Shown: positions 9,024 to 19,017 of the stretch, in pieces | How positions within the stretch are numbered: the first letter of the stretch is position 1 | Layout: every line of letters begins with the position of its first letter | Assembly: GCA_933822405.4 (NCBI GenBank) | Contig: CAKOGP040002424.1 | Span: forward strand, 120,251-184,250 | Source of the DNA: Cylindrotheca closterium | Taxonomy: Eukaryota > Bacillariophyta > Bacillariophyceae > Bacillariales > Bacillariaceae | Length of the DNA stretch: 64,000 nucleotides | Reading direction: 5' to 3' | Translations under genes and position numbers: made by a program | Notes under the pieces: generated by a model | What the model saw: the letters and a program-made list of their open reading frames with translations, nothing else | Databases searched by the model: none | Told to the model about the DNA's origin: nothing

Positions 9024-9188
9024 GAAAGAAAGAAATAAACGTATTTCTTGATGTATACTCGCACACAAGTTCGATAAATTGATCGGACTTGGTGTTGCGG
9101 AGCAATGATGTTGAGACGGTCGTTCGACCGTCGTCAGTATGATGAAAGGAATCCAATGATTCGTTCTCGAGCTTTCGTCTACGTTAGA
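9024..9188 (-). repeat. Split direct repeat A1 of element 1 (165 bp), 5' end of the element
   Basis: It matches 915-1079, and its outer end is tcta-cgt-taga at 9188. It lies 155 bp upstream of the Gag ATG, so it probably contains or abuts the promoter. Base 9040 is C, as in A2 (931). Both A copies of element 2 carry T instead. Confidence 0.9.
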
Positions 9189-9387
9189 GTATCATCAATT
9201 GGGACGAAAGTGCTGTAGGTATAGTCTAGATGTATTTTTTTTTAAAAATCACTGTACTTCAAATGATGCAGATCATCTGGTGACACAACAAGTACCACAA
9301 TCATTTTATCATGATCCAGCACCCATTTACAAACAATTCCAACATCCTAGATCATATCCACTAATCTAACTTCACCGTTATCAACTT

Positions 9388-10539
9388 TTAACTTCCCCGA
9401 TATGTCGAAAAGGACCAGGGACTGACCAACAATGGAACATGATAATGATCATCAGGATTATCAATGCCAAATCGAATGGGAATGGTATCCAAAAAGGGAG
9501 TCCCATTGGCGTAGGTTCCTTGACTGGCAAAGTAATCTCCTGCATAAAAGTTCCACTCGTACACTCCCACTTCCATATCCAGCGAATCGCTACCCAATCG
9601 GGCGCGTCGTCCCGCACCCTCCAAGGCAGGACCCACATCCAATCGTCCATCGTGATTGGTGACAAAGGTTCCCAAGTCTTCCACAGTAGGCGACAATTTG
9701 GTCAAAGTAATCTTCATATTGGCCGCGGGAATCCCATTGGCGGTATCCAAGACGTGGACCGTCAAGTATCCCTCACTATCGGTCGAGCAATCTAGCTTAC
9801 TCAACAAACGCATCCAGGCAATCTTGTGCACTTGGTCAATGGCCGTTTGAAATTCGGAATGTTGGGGTCGATTCACCCTTCCACTCAGTGCGGCCAAGAT
9901 GGTTTCCTTGCTGGCATTGCGGACGGCAAGAATAAAGGGAAATCCAAAGGTTGTCTTGTATTGGTCATTCAGAGCTGTGAACTTGGTCAATTGTTCGGGT
10001 GTCATGGTTTGCAATCCCGCCTTGCCCTGTTCTTCTTGGGATTCTTTTGTCAGTGTTTTCAATGTAGCCGCCTTGACGCCCAAATCGGGATGCAATTGAA
10101 GCAATTTTAGTTTGGCTTCCTCAGTGGCACCGTCCACAATTTCTTTCATGGCTTGCGCCAATTGCGACACCGTAATTGTGCCATCCTTTGTCATATTGTC
10201 CGTAAACAATGGACTGGATTTTACCAAGGTTTCGGCGACCCAGGCAGAATGTTCGTAAATTCCACTCAAGAGTTCCACAACTTCGGAAGTAGGAAGTTTG
10301 ACGAGTTGAGAAGGCGTTGGTTTGCTCATTTTGCAAGTGGGATCCGTACAAGTCTTGTCGTTGTTGGTAGTAGTGGCGGCAGCAGCAAAGGAGGAAGTGG
10401 AAGAAAGATGACTGACGGAACAGAAGAAAACAAAGAAGGAAAAAAGGATGGAATTGGAAAGACGAAACCTTGTGTTGTAGGTTCGTTGGATCATGCCGTT
10501 GTTGTTGTTATATCGGTATGACTGTTGTTGTTGTTTCAT
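9388..10539 (-). CDS. Allantoin synthase: OHCU decarboxylase fused to 5-hydroxyisourate hydrolase
   Basis: This bifunctional enzyme would convert 5-hydroxyisourate, made by urate oxidase, first to OHCU and then to S-allantoin. It has 383 residues. Residues about 75-250 are OHCU decarboxylase (HPDLG at 150-154, SQEEQGKAGL at about 167-176, FGFPFI at 198-203). Residues about 258-383 are the transthyretin-like HIU hydrolase (LTVHVLD with His262, NHDGRLD, and the C-terminal YRGS tetrapeptide at 380-383). The domain order is that of the plant fused enzyme. A hydrophobic stretch at 29-45 followed by SSFAAA suggests a signal peptide; targeting (secretory, plastid or other) is uncertain, and there is no PTS1 because YRGS ends the chain. 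The gene is unspliced. It is bracketed by two retroelements, 199 bp past its stop and 152 bp before its ATG. Confidence 0.9.
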   Translation of the reverse strand: MKQQQQSYRYNNNNGMIQRTYNTRFRLSNSILFSFFVFFCSVSHLSSTSSFAAAATTTNNDKTCTDPTCKMSKPTPSQLVKLPTSEVVELLSGIYEHSAWVAETLVKSSPLFTDNMTKDGTITVSQLAQAMKEIVDGATEEAKLKLLQLHPDLGVKAATLKTLTKESQEEQGKAGLQTMTPEQLTKFTALNDQYKTTFGFPFILAVRNASKETILAALSGRVNRPQHSEFQTAIDQVHKIAWMRLLSKLDCSTDSEGYLTVHVLDTANGIPAANMKITLTKLSPTVEDLGTFVTNHDGRLDVGPALEGAGRRARLGSDSLDMEVGVYEWNFYAGDYFASQGTYANGTPFLDTIPIRFGIDNPDDHYHVPLLVSPWSFSTYRGS

Positions 10540-10691
10540 GACCGTACCTGGTACTACCGGTATAGAGGAATAAAATAATCCACACCACTTTTGGTTTTGG
10601 TGCCGTCGTATTTTTGGAAATTTGGAAGCGCATATATATATGTGTAAAAAGCACGAACAGTTTTTGGCAATATTATCTCCTATTTATTACA
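10540..10691. promoter_or_regulatory. Upstream region of allantoin synthase, interrupted by element 2
   Basis: This 152-bp stretch is all that remains next to the gene before element 2. It contains a TACCGGTA palindrome at 10555-10562. Bases 10640-10691 recur at 22719-22770, where they run straight into the upstream region of the surface-protein gene. The original intergenic region was therefore shared between the two divergent genes. Confidence 0.5.
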
Positions 10692-10873
10692 CTATCGAAG
10701 ATAGCCAACTGGCGCCTACCGCCTGGTTTCTTCCGTGAGGGATTCTTTCTTGGTGTGACTCTGGTGGGTTGTGGTGTGAAGCTGGTCTTTTGGATTGCGC
10801 GCGAAGCGTGCGGTTCCAGAAGACCAGTCTTTGATATCCCGCAAAGCGGAATATCAGAGACTTGCTTGCCTAC
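10692..10873 (-). repeat. Split direct repeat B2 of element 2
   Basis: It is the equivalent of 673-854 in element 1, and its outer end is at the known target junction. The same hairpins are present. Confidence 0.9.
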
Positions 10874-10933
10874 TAGGTCATGCATTGATGCAAATTGCAG
10901 CAATGCATGGCCTAACAGGGATGTGGAGGGAGG

Positions 10934-11098
10934 GAAAGAAAGAAATAAATGTATTTCTTGATGTATACTCGCACACAAGTTCGATAAATTGATCGGACTT
11001 GGTGTTGCGGAGCAATGATGTTGAGACGGTCGTTCGACCGTCGTCAGTATGATGAAAGGAATCCAATGATTCGTTCTCGAGCTTTCGTCTACGTTAGA
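10934..11098 (-). repeat. Split direct repeat A2 of element 2
   Basis: It is the equivalent of 915-1079, with T at 10950 in the loop of the agaaata/tatttct stem, where element 1 has C. Confidence 0.9.
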
Positions 11099-11280
11099 CT
11101 ATCGAAGATAGCCAACTGGCGCCTACCGCCTGGTTTCTTCCGTGAGGGATTCTTTCTTGGTGTGACTCTGGTGGGTTGTGGTGTGAAGCTGGTCTTTTGG
11201 ATTGCGCGCGAAGCGTGCGGTTCCAGAAGACCAGTCTTTGATATCCCGCAAAGCGGAATATCAGAGACTTGCTTGCCTAC
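11099..11280 (-). repeat. Split direct repeat B1 of element 2
   Basis: It is an internal copy of 10692-10873 that abuts A2 at 11098/11099. Confidence 0.9.
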
Positions 11281-11403
11281 CAAAAGTTGATGATCATGGT
11301 GTAATCAACCAACCACCACAACACACGAGACGCCATAGAAGAAACAAGATGGAAGAAAACAGGAAGAAATAGGAAAGAAGAAAGATCGGAAGGAAAGATG
11401 GAT

Positions 11404-12690
11404 CTAAGAAGAAGGAGAAGAAGAAGAAGAAAATGTCAACTTCATTGCCCCTTGAATTGTTCGCTCAAGCGTGTCACCAATGGATTGAAAGCAGTCGCGG
11501 AGGTAGGTGGGCACAGAGCTCGGAAGCCAGCGTAATCGAAACGCGATTTCGTCATTATTGGCTCCACCTTTTTGTAAGCACACTGCTGCGGTGACCCGAT
11601 TGGAATGAGGAACAATTAGATGCCGGTTAATCCGCATATAGTGGTTTGGATTGGGATATGCCAAATCAACGGAACGGCGCATCACTTCAGAGACCTCCCT
11701 GGATTTTAAGAAGTGATAAGAAGACATGGTGCCAGAACTCCATACGCCAATAGGGCAAGTGCCAGGCACACCAAGCATTGTCTTGCGACGAATGATACAA
11801 ACAGCAGCATCGACAGGACAGTAAATTTGGTGGCCAGTGATCTTGAAGCGCTTCTTCACAAAGTTGAAAGCACTCTTATCATAACGCCAACAAAGCTCAA
11901 GCCACACAACATCACCACGGTTGTATCGTGTTACCAGATGATGGTGTGGGATCAACACATAATCCTTGTCAAAGAAACGAAAATCGATAGCCATCATAGC
12001 AAGTGGCATTCCCCGGAACGCTTTGGGAACATCATTTTTGTGTGGGATTGTATTGAACAGTTTTCCACGGTCTAAATCGCCTTGAGAATATTCACTGGCC
12101 CGAAAACCAGTGAAAATACCTAAGCGGGTCCAATCATATACACAGTGTACCTTACCAAGGAATGTGGCAGTGGGATCTGGTGAGTTAGCAAGCCATTGTT
12201 GCAACGCAACAAACATTTCCATGGTAAATGGTTCGTATCGTTCATTTTTCTGTTGCCAACAACGACGATCATGAATTTGCTGAAAGAGAAATGGGTGATA
12301 CCGATTTTGCTTGCCGCCATAAGCAGGATCCATAACTTGGATAGGGCGACCTAAGCGATATTGCAAGTATTTGTGAGCTGTTGACAAATAGTTACGAAGT
12401 GTATCCGCTTTCAAATCCTCTTTTTCTTTGGAGTTGTCACCTCGTTTGACATCACGAAGATAAGTGCCAAGTACAAGGATGCAACCGGCATCATCTAACT
12501 TTTGTAAATCGTGCTCGGAAAGTTCTTGTCTGATGCACCAATTGGCAAAAAATTGGGCTCGAGAGTCAAAAGATCTGTCGTTACGCGCCCGTACTGATCC
12601 CCTGTCGGCGGTTCTTTCAGCGTCAATGCAATCTTGGACAGCAGTTCGAAAGGCAGAAGGCAGATGCGACATGTCTGTAGTTGGGACCAT
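11404..12690 (-). CDS. Tyrosine recombinase of element 2
   Basis: The predicted protein is identical to the recombinase of element 1 (428 residues from the ATG at 12690, with Arg197, His362, Arg365 and Tyr396 present). The copy is intact even though the RT gene upstream is broken, so this element could still supply recombinase. Confidence 0.9.
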   Translation of the reverse strand: MVPTTDMSHLPSAFRTAVQDCIDAERTADRGSVRARNDRSFDSRAQFFANWCIRQELSEHDLQKLDDAGCILVLGTYLRDVKRGDNSKEKEDLKADTLRNYLSTAHKYLQYRLGRPIQVMDPAYGGKQNRYHPFLFQQIHDRRCWQQKNERYEPFTMEMFVALQQWLANSPDPTATFLGKVHCVYDWTRLGIFTGFRASEYSQGDLDRGKLFNTIPHKNDVPKAFRGMPLAMMAIDFRFFDKDYVLIPHHHLVTRYNRGDVVWLELCWRYDKSAFNFVKKRFKITGHQIYCPVDAAVCIIRRKTMLGVPGTCPIGVWSSGTMSSYHFLKSREVSEVMRRSVDLAYPNPNHYMRINRHLIVPHSNRVTAAVCLQKGGANNDEIAFRLRWLPSSVPTYLRDCFQSIGDTLERTIQGAMKLTFSSSSSPSS

Positions 12691-15274
12691 TCCGCGATAA
12701 CGGAGGCCAATGAATTCTCGTGATCTTTTCCTTGAAGTTGTGGTCGACTTAGGGCGTCCGCTGCTCCGTTCTGATTTCCAGGATGATGTTTGGGACAAAC
12801 TTTCATGAGTAATTGAGAGGCTTCAACAAGCAATGCAGAACCTATTCGAGCCAGTCCCTGTAGAAGAGGATCTTTTGTCCTGGATGCTGTCGACATCCAA
12901 GACACAGCCGTTGTATTATCGATCAATAAAGCTAAAATGTAGCCCCCATCGATGGGGCCGAGAAGTATCACACATTTGATGCAGATCCAAAGGTTGATGA
13001 GTGCACCCAGATATTCCAATGGGTTGATGTGTAAGAAACCATCAGGTAACGCTGGGTCATTAGATGAGATTTTTATTTCACGCATCTCAAAACCTGCTTC
13101 GACAAGAGTATCACGGGTCAGGCGCCAGAGGAAACTGAAATCAGCACTCCAGCCACCCAAGCCACCATAGCTTGCGTCGGAATATGCACGATGAGTGTAG
13201 TCACGATCCAGGTACAAAGCGATAGGCCGAGACCAAAGTGGGCTGTCCTCAGGCGCCAATAATGTCTCCAACAGTTGATGGATTGTAGCAACTGCCACAC
13301 GCGATAGGTAGATACGAGAACATGTCCACCAGCTTCGTTTGTCGGAGAAGGCATTCTTGGCAGCCTGTGTCAGTGCATTTTGCAAGTTAAAGCTCAAGAA
13401 ATTGCCCCATGGTGCAATTTCAGATGCAGATCGGACAATACCAACAATCTTTGCCATCTCACGAGGAGAAACGCAACGTGGACGACGTTTCAGGATGTCC
13501 AACAACTGTGAGTGCAAGTCTTCCCGTTTGTAGAGTGGCCAAGAAACCGTCATATTGTGTGTATTGATACGAAATCCTAGAAACAAAAAGGTTTCTGTAA
13601 CCTCAGGTTCCCACGGCGCTTATCACCATGACCAAAAACCTCAAAGGCAGACATCACACTGTGATTGATTGCTTGCTTGATATGTTCAGCAAAGGCGGCA
13701 ACTGCATTGTCGTCAACATAGCTAGCATTGTACATTCGAACAAGTTCGGTCACAGACAACGGTGGGTGATGGGAATCAGCAGGGACCGTGCACAAAGGAG
13801 TAGAAGTATCAACGGCAATGGTACATTTACGGACCAGCGCATGTAATTTGTCCAAAGGAACATCAACACGACAAGTTGCCAAGACCTCCCGTAGGTCGGC
13901 AAGAACACAGTAGAATGATGGAGCATTCCTTGAACCAAACACCTGGCCCACTGGGACAATCAAGTAGTCTGAGTATACATATGCAAATGCCACAGCTACA
14001 TCTGGATGATAAAGCACACGTCGAAAGGCGGCTTCAATATCGTCAGCATGAACCAAAATAGGACTTGTCGGTTTGGTGATGCGCATACGGAGAACTTGAC
14101 GTAGAAACCTCTTGAACGCAAACTGGTAGTGGATTGGAGGGCACTGCTCACCGGACTTATCTTGCTTTGGTTTGGGGATATAGGTGTTGATTGATCCTAA
14201 GTCGTCAGGACCATTGGAACAGTCAATGCAAATCCGACCTTTACCTTTGTCAAAAACCCACTGGATAGGATTAATAACCAGACCTGGGATGAATTGGAAC
14301 ACAAACCGTAAATAGTGAATATGATAAGCCTTCCATTCTTCTTTTGCAAACTTCTCCTCAACTTTGGAAGAATTGGCAGCAACTGCTGGATGGTTATCAT
14401 ATTCTTCTCTAAGGACAGTAGCAGACATAGGAGTTGTGTATTGGGCTTTGATAGGAACACCCTCAGTTTGGATGCGATAAGCCATTTCAAGTTTGAGTGG
14501 TGGGTATTCAGCCGGAACCTCTTTGTTATGCAAAGTAGAGTCAATGACATCCCATTCTGCGTTGAAATCTCGATCAGAATTGACGTATTCGCCACCCAAC
14601 CAACGAATGAAATCCCCATGTAGAAAATCGAAACGAAGAAGACCCGCAGAATTGAGCTTTGCCCGTGTAGGATCCAACCTTGTCGGAATACCCGTTGTTG
14701 GTAGAACACGTGGTTCTTTCAAACAAGCCAGCGAAGTGACAGAGGCAAAGCGACGAAGAGAGGCATATTGACGCCACTGAGGCAACGCAATAATCACGTT
14801 GTGTCTATCCACTGTCGACAGAAAGCCCCAAGCATAATGAATCATGGATCGAGGGTTGACCTTTGCGTGGGTGCTGTAGCGATCTTTGTGTACTTTTCCA
14901 AAACCCCATTGTCTTTTGCGAGTAGTCTTCCAAGGACGAGAGAAGGGAAACTCCAAAAGCAGAGAATTTTTCGCCAAAGCCGGAGTCACCAGGGTCAGCA
15001 CGTTATAATCTGTTTCATCCAAATAGTTGCTTGCCTGTACCAGGTGGGCAATCAGCATAAATGTCGGCTGAACTTGTCCATTTCCAGGAATATTTTCATG
15101 TAGCGTCTTAGTAGGAGTGTTGAATTTCTTTTCTTTTCCCCATGGTAGACACGGCACAGTCTTAAGAGGCAACTCACGAATCGGAAGATATTGCCAGTCC
15201 CAATCTCCAGGCCATCTGTTTTTGATCCGAGCTGGTGGTGTCTTGTGAAACCGACGCCTTGGGGGAACCATGAT
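12495..15274 (-). pseudogene. Frameshifted reverse transcriptase / RNase H of element 2
   Basis: Relative to element 1, 25 bp (3596-3620 there) are missing at 13614/13615, between CCAC direct repeats. The loss is not a multiple of three. The frame from 15274 carries all RT motifs including YVDDN, then runs into a wrong-frame tail and stops at 13577. RNase H continues in another frame from 13586 to 12495. The break lies just after the FGHGDKRRG segment, between the RT palm and the RNase H domain. The rest matches copy 1. This is a recent inactivation, unless it is an assembly or read error. Confidence 0.85.
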
Positions 15275-15349
15275 CTTTACTCTGTCTGATACCACTGGCT
15301 TGGAGTCGTGCTCCACAAGCTGGGCCCCTTCGGGTACCAGTGGATCCCA

Positions 15350-18300
15350 TCACCAAGTTGTACTTGGAGTCAGTTTCTTGAATGCCTTGCTCGGCAAAAT
15401 ATGATCGTGATACTTCTTTATGAAATCGACAATTGGCTTCCAATCCTCTTCTTTGTAGGTGGCCGCGGACCAACGCGCATCATTCAAATCGATATGAAGA
15501 CGAGTTTTGCCAGCATAGCGGCCCACCTTGTGGGTCTTACAAGTCCCGGGTTTGGAACAAGTACAATGGCCCTCAAAGGTGGAATTTAAACAGATGGGAT
15601 ACAATGTGTTCTTACCAGAAGTGCGTTTAGCGTGAGGATCCACAATCAAGGGATAGGTGCCCCGTTGGACCACTGGGTATAACATTTCCGACGGAGATTT
15701 CTTTCCCAAAGGAGTGACAGTATGATTCCACACAAATAGTGGACTGGTGTTACGAAAGGGAACATTCTCTTTATCATCCCGAGTACGCTCCGTCGTCTTT
15801 GGCTTTGGTAGGTCCAAAAGCCGTGAAGGCGCAGCTTTTTCAGGGGCAAAGAAAGGTGAAGAAGACATCGCCCACGAACATTCGTTTGGAGCAGTATACC
15901 GACCAGCTCCCCAATTGCGCTGTATGCGAGTATAGTAGTCATGAAGAACATTTACTACACTCTCCGTCTGAGCCATAAAACCTGCACTATTCGTTTTTGA
16001 CGGCACCGACATAAATACTGCATTACGGTCATTTGTGGGCCACGCATCACTAATACCATAATTTTCCACATCATGTCCAATACGATGGTCAACGAACTTC
16101 TTCAGAATGTGAAATAGTTCACTTAAATCGCGAACGTAAGCAGCTGTACACTGTGCAGGTGTCTGAGCCCATCTACGACCCAAATTTGTGTTCAGGACAT
16201 ATTGACATATGTGTCGCAAACAATGACCAAAGAGTGAACTGCAGAAAAGTTCATCATTGTAATCTCCGTTATCCGAAGTTGGGTTTGTAGAGCCCAAGAG
16301 TGCAAAATGATAGTATATCACCATTGCAAATTCTTTCATCTGCTGCCAACTTAATCCGTCACTTGGTAGGTAATCAGAAGAAAAGTCTTCCGAAATACAG
16401 GGTAGGAATGCTAGCAATGAAAACCGTTTGGACGTTCCTGGTGGTGGAGCGCTGTCAGGATCCACCCACCATGTAGCAATATCAAAACTACGCTTGATGA
16501 AGGCGCTGTCCATTACGGACCGCAAATCACATTGTAGCTCTCCAACTTGCGAGAATGTTCCAAATTGGTATTTGGTTCGGTACTCTATAGCCGTACAAAC
16601 AATATTCGCAGCCACACTGCCATCATTTTTGTAATCAAAACCTTCCAGACATCTACGCCCAATTTCTGTTGGTAGTCCAAATTGGAGAACGTCAGATGCC
16701 ATTCGATCACCGAGAGATGTTCGCACCATCCCCACCGTAGGAGGGACTGGATGCAACAACCAATATCCAATTGCCTTCAATTCCGGGGGGCAACAAATGC
16801 GCTCCATGTCCGAGTTAATACTGGCAGTCCGCACAGGGGTATATTTGGACCGCAAATTTGGCTTGTTTGTGGTGAATCCGGGATGGGCCGGATAATAACC
16901 CATCGGATACATTGCACTTCCGTACCCTGCGGGATAAGATAGGTTTGGATGCGAAGCAGTATACATGTGAGGAGAAGGTATCCCTGGCGATGCTGGAAAC
17001 ATCTGTTGATGGTGCATCGGTGTTGGCAACCCAGGCGTCGGCAATCCTGTGTTATGTCCAGCAAACGGGGACGGGCCCCGAGGGGTAGGATCAATTTGGA
17101 CTCGTGGACCTTGTTGAAATGGAGAATTCCATGTTGAATTGTGGATTCCATTAGGAGGCATACCTTGGGCTGGCGACTGGAGTGGTATGTTTGTACCGTT
17201 CATAACACCAGCAAACGGATTACCTCCTGTGGCATCGTGGAAACAATTGGAATTGGGATGATTGACACCCATGTGACGATTTTGCAAAGGAGATGGCGTC
17301 ACCGCTGGCAGCTGTCTATCCGCAAAAGATTGGGTCCCAGCATGATCTTCAGGTGGCTCATAATTAGTTCCGTGCCCATCTTCGAAATGACCATCCTCAG
17401 TAAGGACGATCAAATCTCCACGAGCTGGTACCGGTGTACGAATTGGTGCTTGACGCAAGCTAGGCTTGTGGCGCTTAGCCGCCTGAATGAACTCTGCCAT
17501 GTCATCATCCACAGGCAGACCGGCAGGTGCTGCACTAGGCAACGGCAACCGTTGGGCAACATATCCTTCAGGATCTTGAGCAGAGGATGGGAGTGGTCGA
17601 GGTGTATATTGCAAGTACGATTCCGGAACCTCACTCCCAGGATCTAAATCCAGCAACTTGTACCATTTGGATACACGACCATCCCATGACCTTTCTTCAT
17701 CTTCATATGGGAAGAGGTAGTTGACAAAGGCTTGACATTCAGCAGGTAAAGTTGTACCCAAAGCTTCAGGAAAGGAATCCGACACACGCATGTTGTGCAT
17801 CTTGACACGAGCACGCATCTTGAATCCAAGAGGCGACGTTGGCAAAGAGGCACTGCGATAAATGATTTGCATGAGATGGCTTCTGAGGAAACGATCCATT
17901 TGTTCTTGGAATGGGGAGAGCAAAGCCTTATCCAAAACTTGATCGTTGTCGAGATCTTCCTTGGTGGGGAAAGAATACCAGAGTGGCATAGCATCCACAA
18001 CAGGGACAGCAAAACTTGCAGGACTATCTTTAACGGCCGTGAACCAAGATTCAATAATTGGCTTTCGTGTCTTCATTAGATGAAGAAGACCCGAGAAGAC
18101 CTTTTTCCGATTAGCAATACTATTCTGAAATTCATCAAAACCGCCGCTCGCAGGCCAAACAAAACCCACAGGACAAGCAGACATGGTTGGAAAGAAAAGA
18201 ATTTTCCAAGCATCACGATTGAATGGTTTATTACCAATTGCATCTCCATCTGTCATCAAAACAGGAAGAAGAGCTTTGGCAAAGTCAATTCGATTGCCCG

Positions 18301-18862
18301 TCAAAGGGGACGCAAAAGTATGTCCGGACATTGATCCCAACAGAAAATGGGTCTGTTTTGTGGGATCACTAACATACTGGCGCGCAAGATCATTGGTGAC
18401 AATTTCCCCAAGGGGAGCCGGAGCTCCACACGTATTGGGTTCCAATATATCCGGTTTGGTCAAGACCGGATTGGAAATAAACATAATGTGACATGGCTCT
18501 CCATCTTCACCTTTCCTGACCAAAAGGGCAAAACCAGGAGACAATGTTTCTCCATTTCTCAACCGCTGGGCTGTAGTCAACTGAGGATCGTTCCACTTGT
18601 CAAACAGTTGCTCCAACTCTTCCATCCGTTGATCCTCGGGCTCCAAATCCTCCGGGCAGGTCACCTGATATACCGGGGTGGTGGTATTGGTGACAGGGTG
18701 GCCGAATGATTGATGGATTGTTTTGTCCAATCTCATTCCTCGCCTAGGATTGATGAGTTGATCGTGGATGGTCAAGTCTTTATGGGGCAGACGAGTGAGC
18801 TGATCCCAGAAGGTACGGCCGCGGGTTCCATGTTCCGACGCGAAAGCATCAGTCAAGAACTT
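15350..18862 (-). CDS. Gag-like structural protein of element 2
   Basis: The predicted protein is identical to the element 1 product (1170 residues from the ATG at 18862), including the Pro-rich centre and the C-terminal Cys/His cluster. It ends in the same TGA, followed by the open linker into the RT frame. Confidence 0.75.
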   Translation of the reverse strand, partial: KFLTDAFASEHGTRGRTFWDQLTRLPHKDLTIHDQLINPRRGMRLDKTIHQSFGHPVTNTTTPVYQVTCPEDLEPEDQRMEELEQLFDKWNDPQLTTAQRLRNGETLSPGFALLVRKGEDGEPCHIMFISNPVLTKPDILEPNTCGAPAPLGEIVTNDLARQYVSDPTKQTHFLLGSMSGHTFASPLTGNRIDFAKALLPVLMTDGDAIGNKPFNRDAWKILFFPTMSACPVGFVWPASGGFDEFQNSIANRKKVFSGLLHLMKTRKPIIESWFTAVKDSPASFAVPVVDAMPLWYSFPTKEDLDNDQVLDKALLSPFQEQMDRFLRSHLMQIIYRSASLPTSPLGFKMRARVKMHNMRVSDSFPEALGTTLPAECQAFVNYLFPYEDEERSWDGRVSKWYKLLDLDPGSEVPESYLQYTPRPLPSSAQDPEGYVAQRLPLPSAAPAGLPVDDDMAEFIQAAKRHKPSLRQAPIRTPVPARGDLIVLTEDGHFEDGHGTNYEPPEDHAGTQSFADRQLPAVTPSPLQNRHMGVNHPNSNCFHDATGGNPFAGVMNGTNIPLQSPAQGMPPNGIHNSTWNSPFQQGPRVQIDPTPRGPSPFAGHNTGLPTPGLPTPMHHQQMFPASPGIPSPHMYTASHPNLSYPAGYGSAMYPMGYYPAHPGFTTNKPNLRSKYTPVRTASINSDMERICCPPELKAIGYWLLHPVPPTVGMVRTSLGDRMASDVLQFGLPTEIGRRCLEGFDYKNDGSVAANIVCTAIEYRTKYQFGTFSQVGELQCDLRSVMDSAFIKRSFDIATWWVDPDSAPPPGTSKRFSLLAFLPCISEDFSSDYLPSDGLSWQQMKEFAMVIYYHFALLGSTNPTSDNGDYNDELFCSSLFGHCLRHICQYVLNTNLGRRWAQTPAQCTAAYVRDLSELFHILKKFVDHRIGHDVENYGISDAWPTNDRNAVFMSVPSKTNSAGFMAQTESVVNVLHDYYTRIQRNWGAGRYTAPNECSWAMSSSPFFAPEKAAPSRLLDLPKPKTTERTRDDKENVPFRNTSPLFVWNHTVTPLGKKSPSEMLYPVVQRGTYPLIVDPHAKRTSGKNTLYPICLNSTFEGHCTCSKPGTCKTHKVGRYAGKTRLHIDLNDARWSAATYKEEDWKPIVDFIKKYHDHILPSKAFKKLTPSTTW

Positions 18863-19017
18863 CATGATGAGGCAGCAAGCAGGGATGGTGCGGCGGAAGG
18901 GAAGATGAAAGAGCACTAAAGGTCAGGTGTGATAGAGCGTAAATTCGACAGCTAACACAGGCAGTTTTCGCAGATCAGATCTACTACTCTTCGCCAACAA
19001 CTTGATTCGAGAGTATT

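Larger units (their letters stand above)
673..9188 (-). mobile_element. DIRS-order (PAT/Ngaro-like) tyrosine-recombinase retrotransposon, copy 1, open frames intact
   Basis: This is an 8516-bp element read on the minus strand. From its 5' end it carries repeat A1 (9024-9188), a Gag-like ORF, RT/RNase H, tyrosine recombinase, repeat B1 (1080-1261), A2 (915-1079), a 60-bp spacer and B2 (673-854). A1 matches A2 (165 bp) and B1 matches B2 (182 bp). This split-direct-repeat order is that of PAT/Ngaro-type elements of the DIRS order, which integrate with a tyrosine recombinase rather than a DDE integrase and make no target duplication. No LTR, DDE integrase, protease or methyltransferase domain is seen. 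The ends were set by comparison with copy 2, whose empty target survives at 22770/22771. All three frames are uninterrupted, and the Gag and recombinase proteins are identical to those of copy 2, so insertion is probably recent. Confidence 0.9.

Noticed and set aside
673..9188. Reading the repeats as LTRs of a Gypsy or Copia element
   Set aside because: The repeats are split (A1 at one end, B1-A2-B2 at the other), there is no protease or DDE integrase, and a tyrosine recombinase is present.
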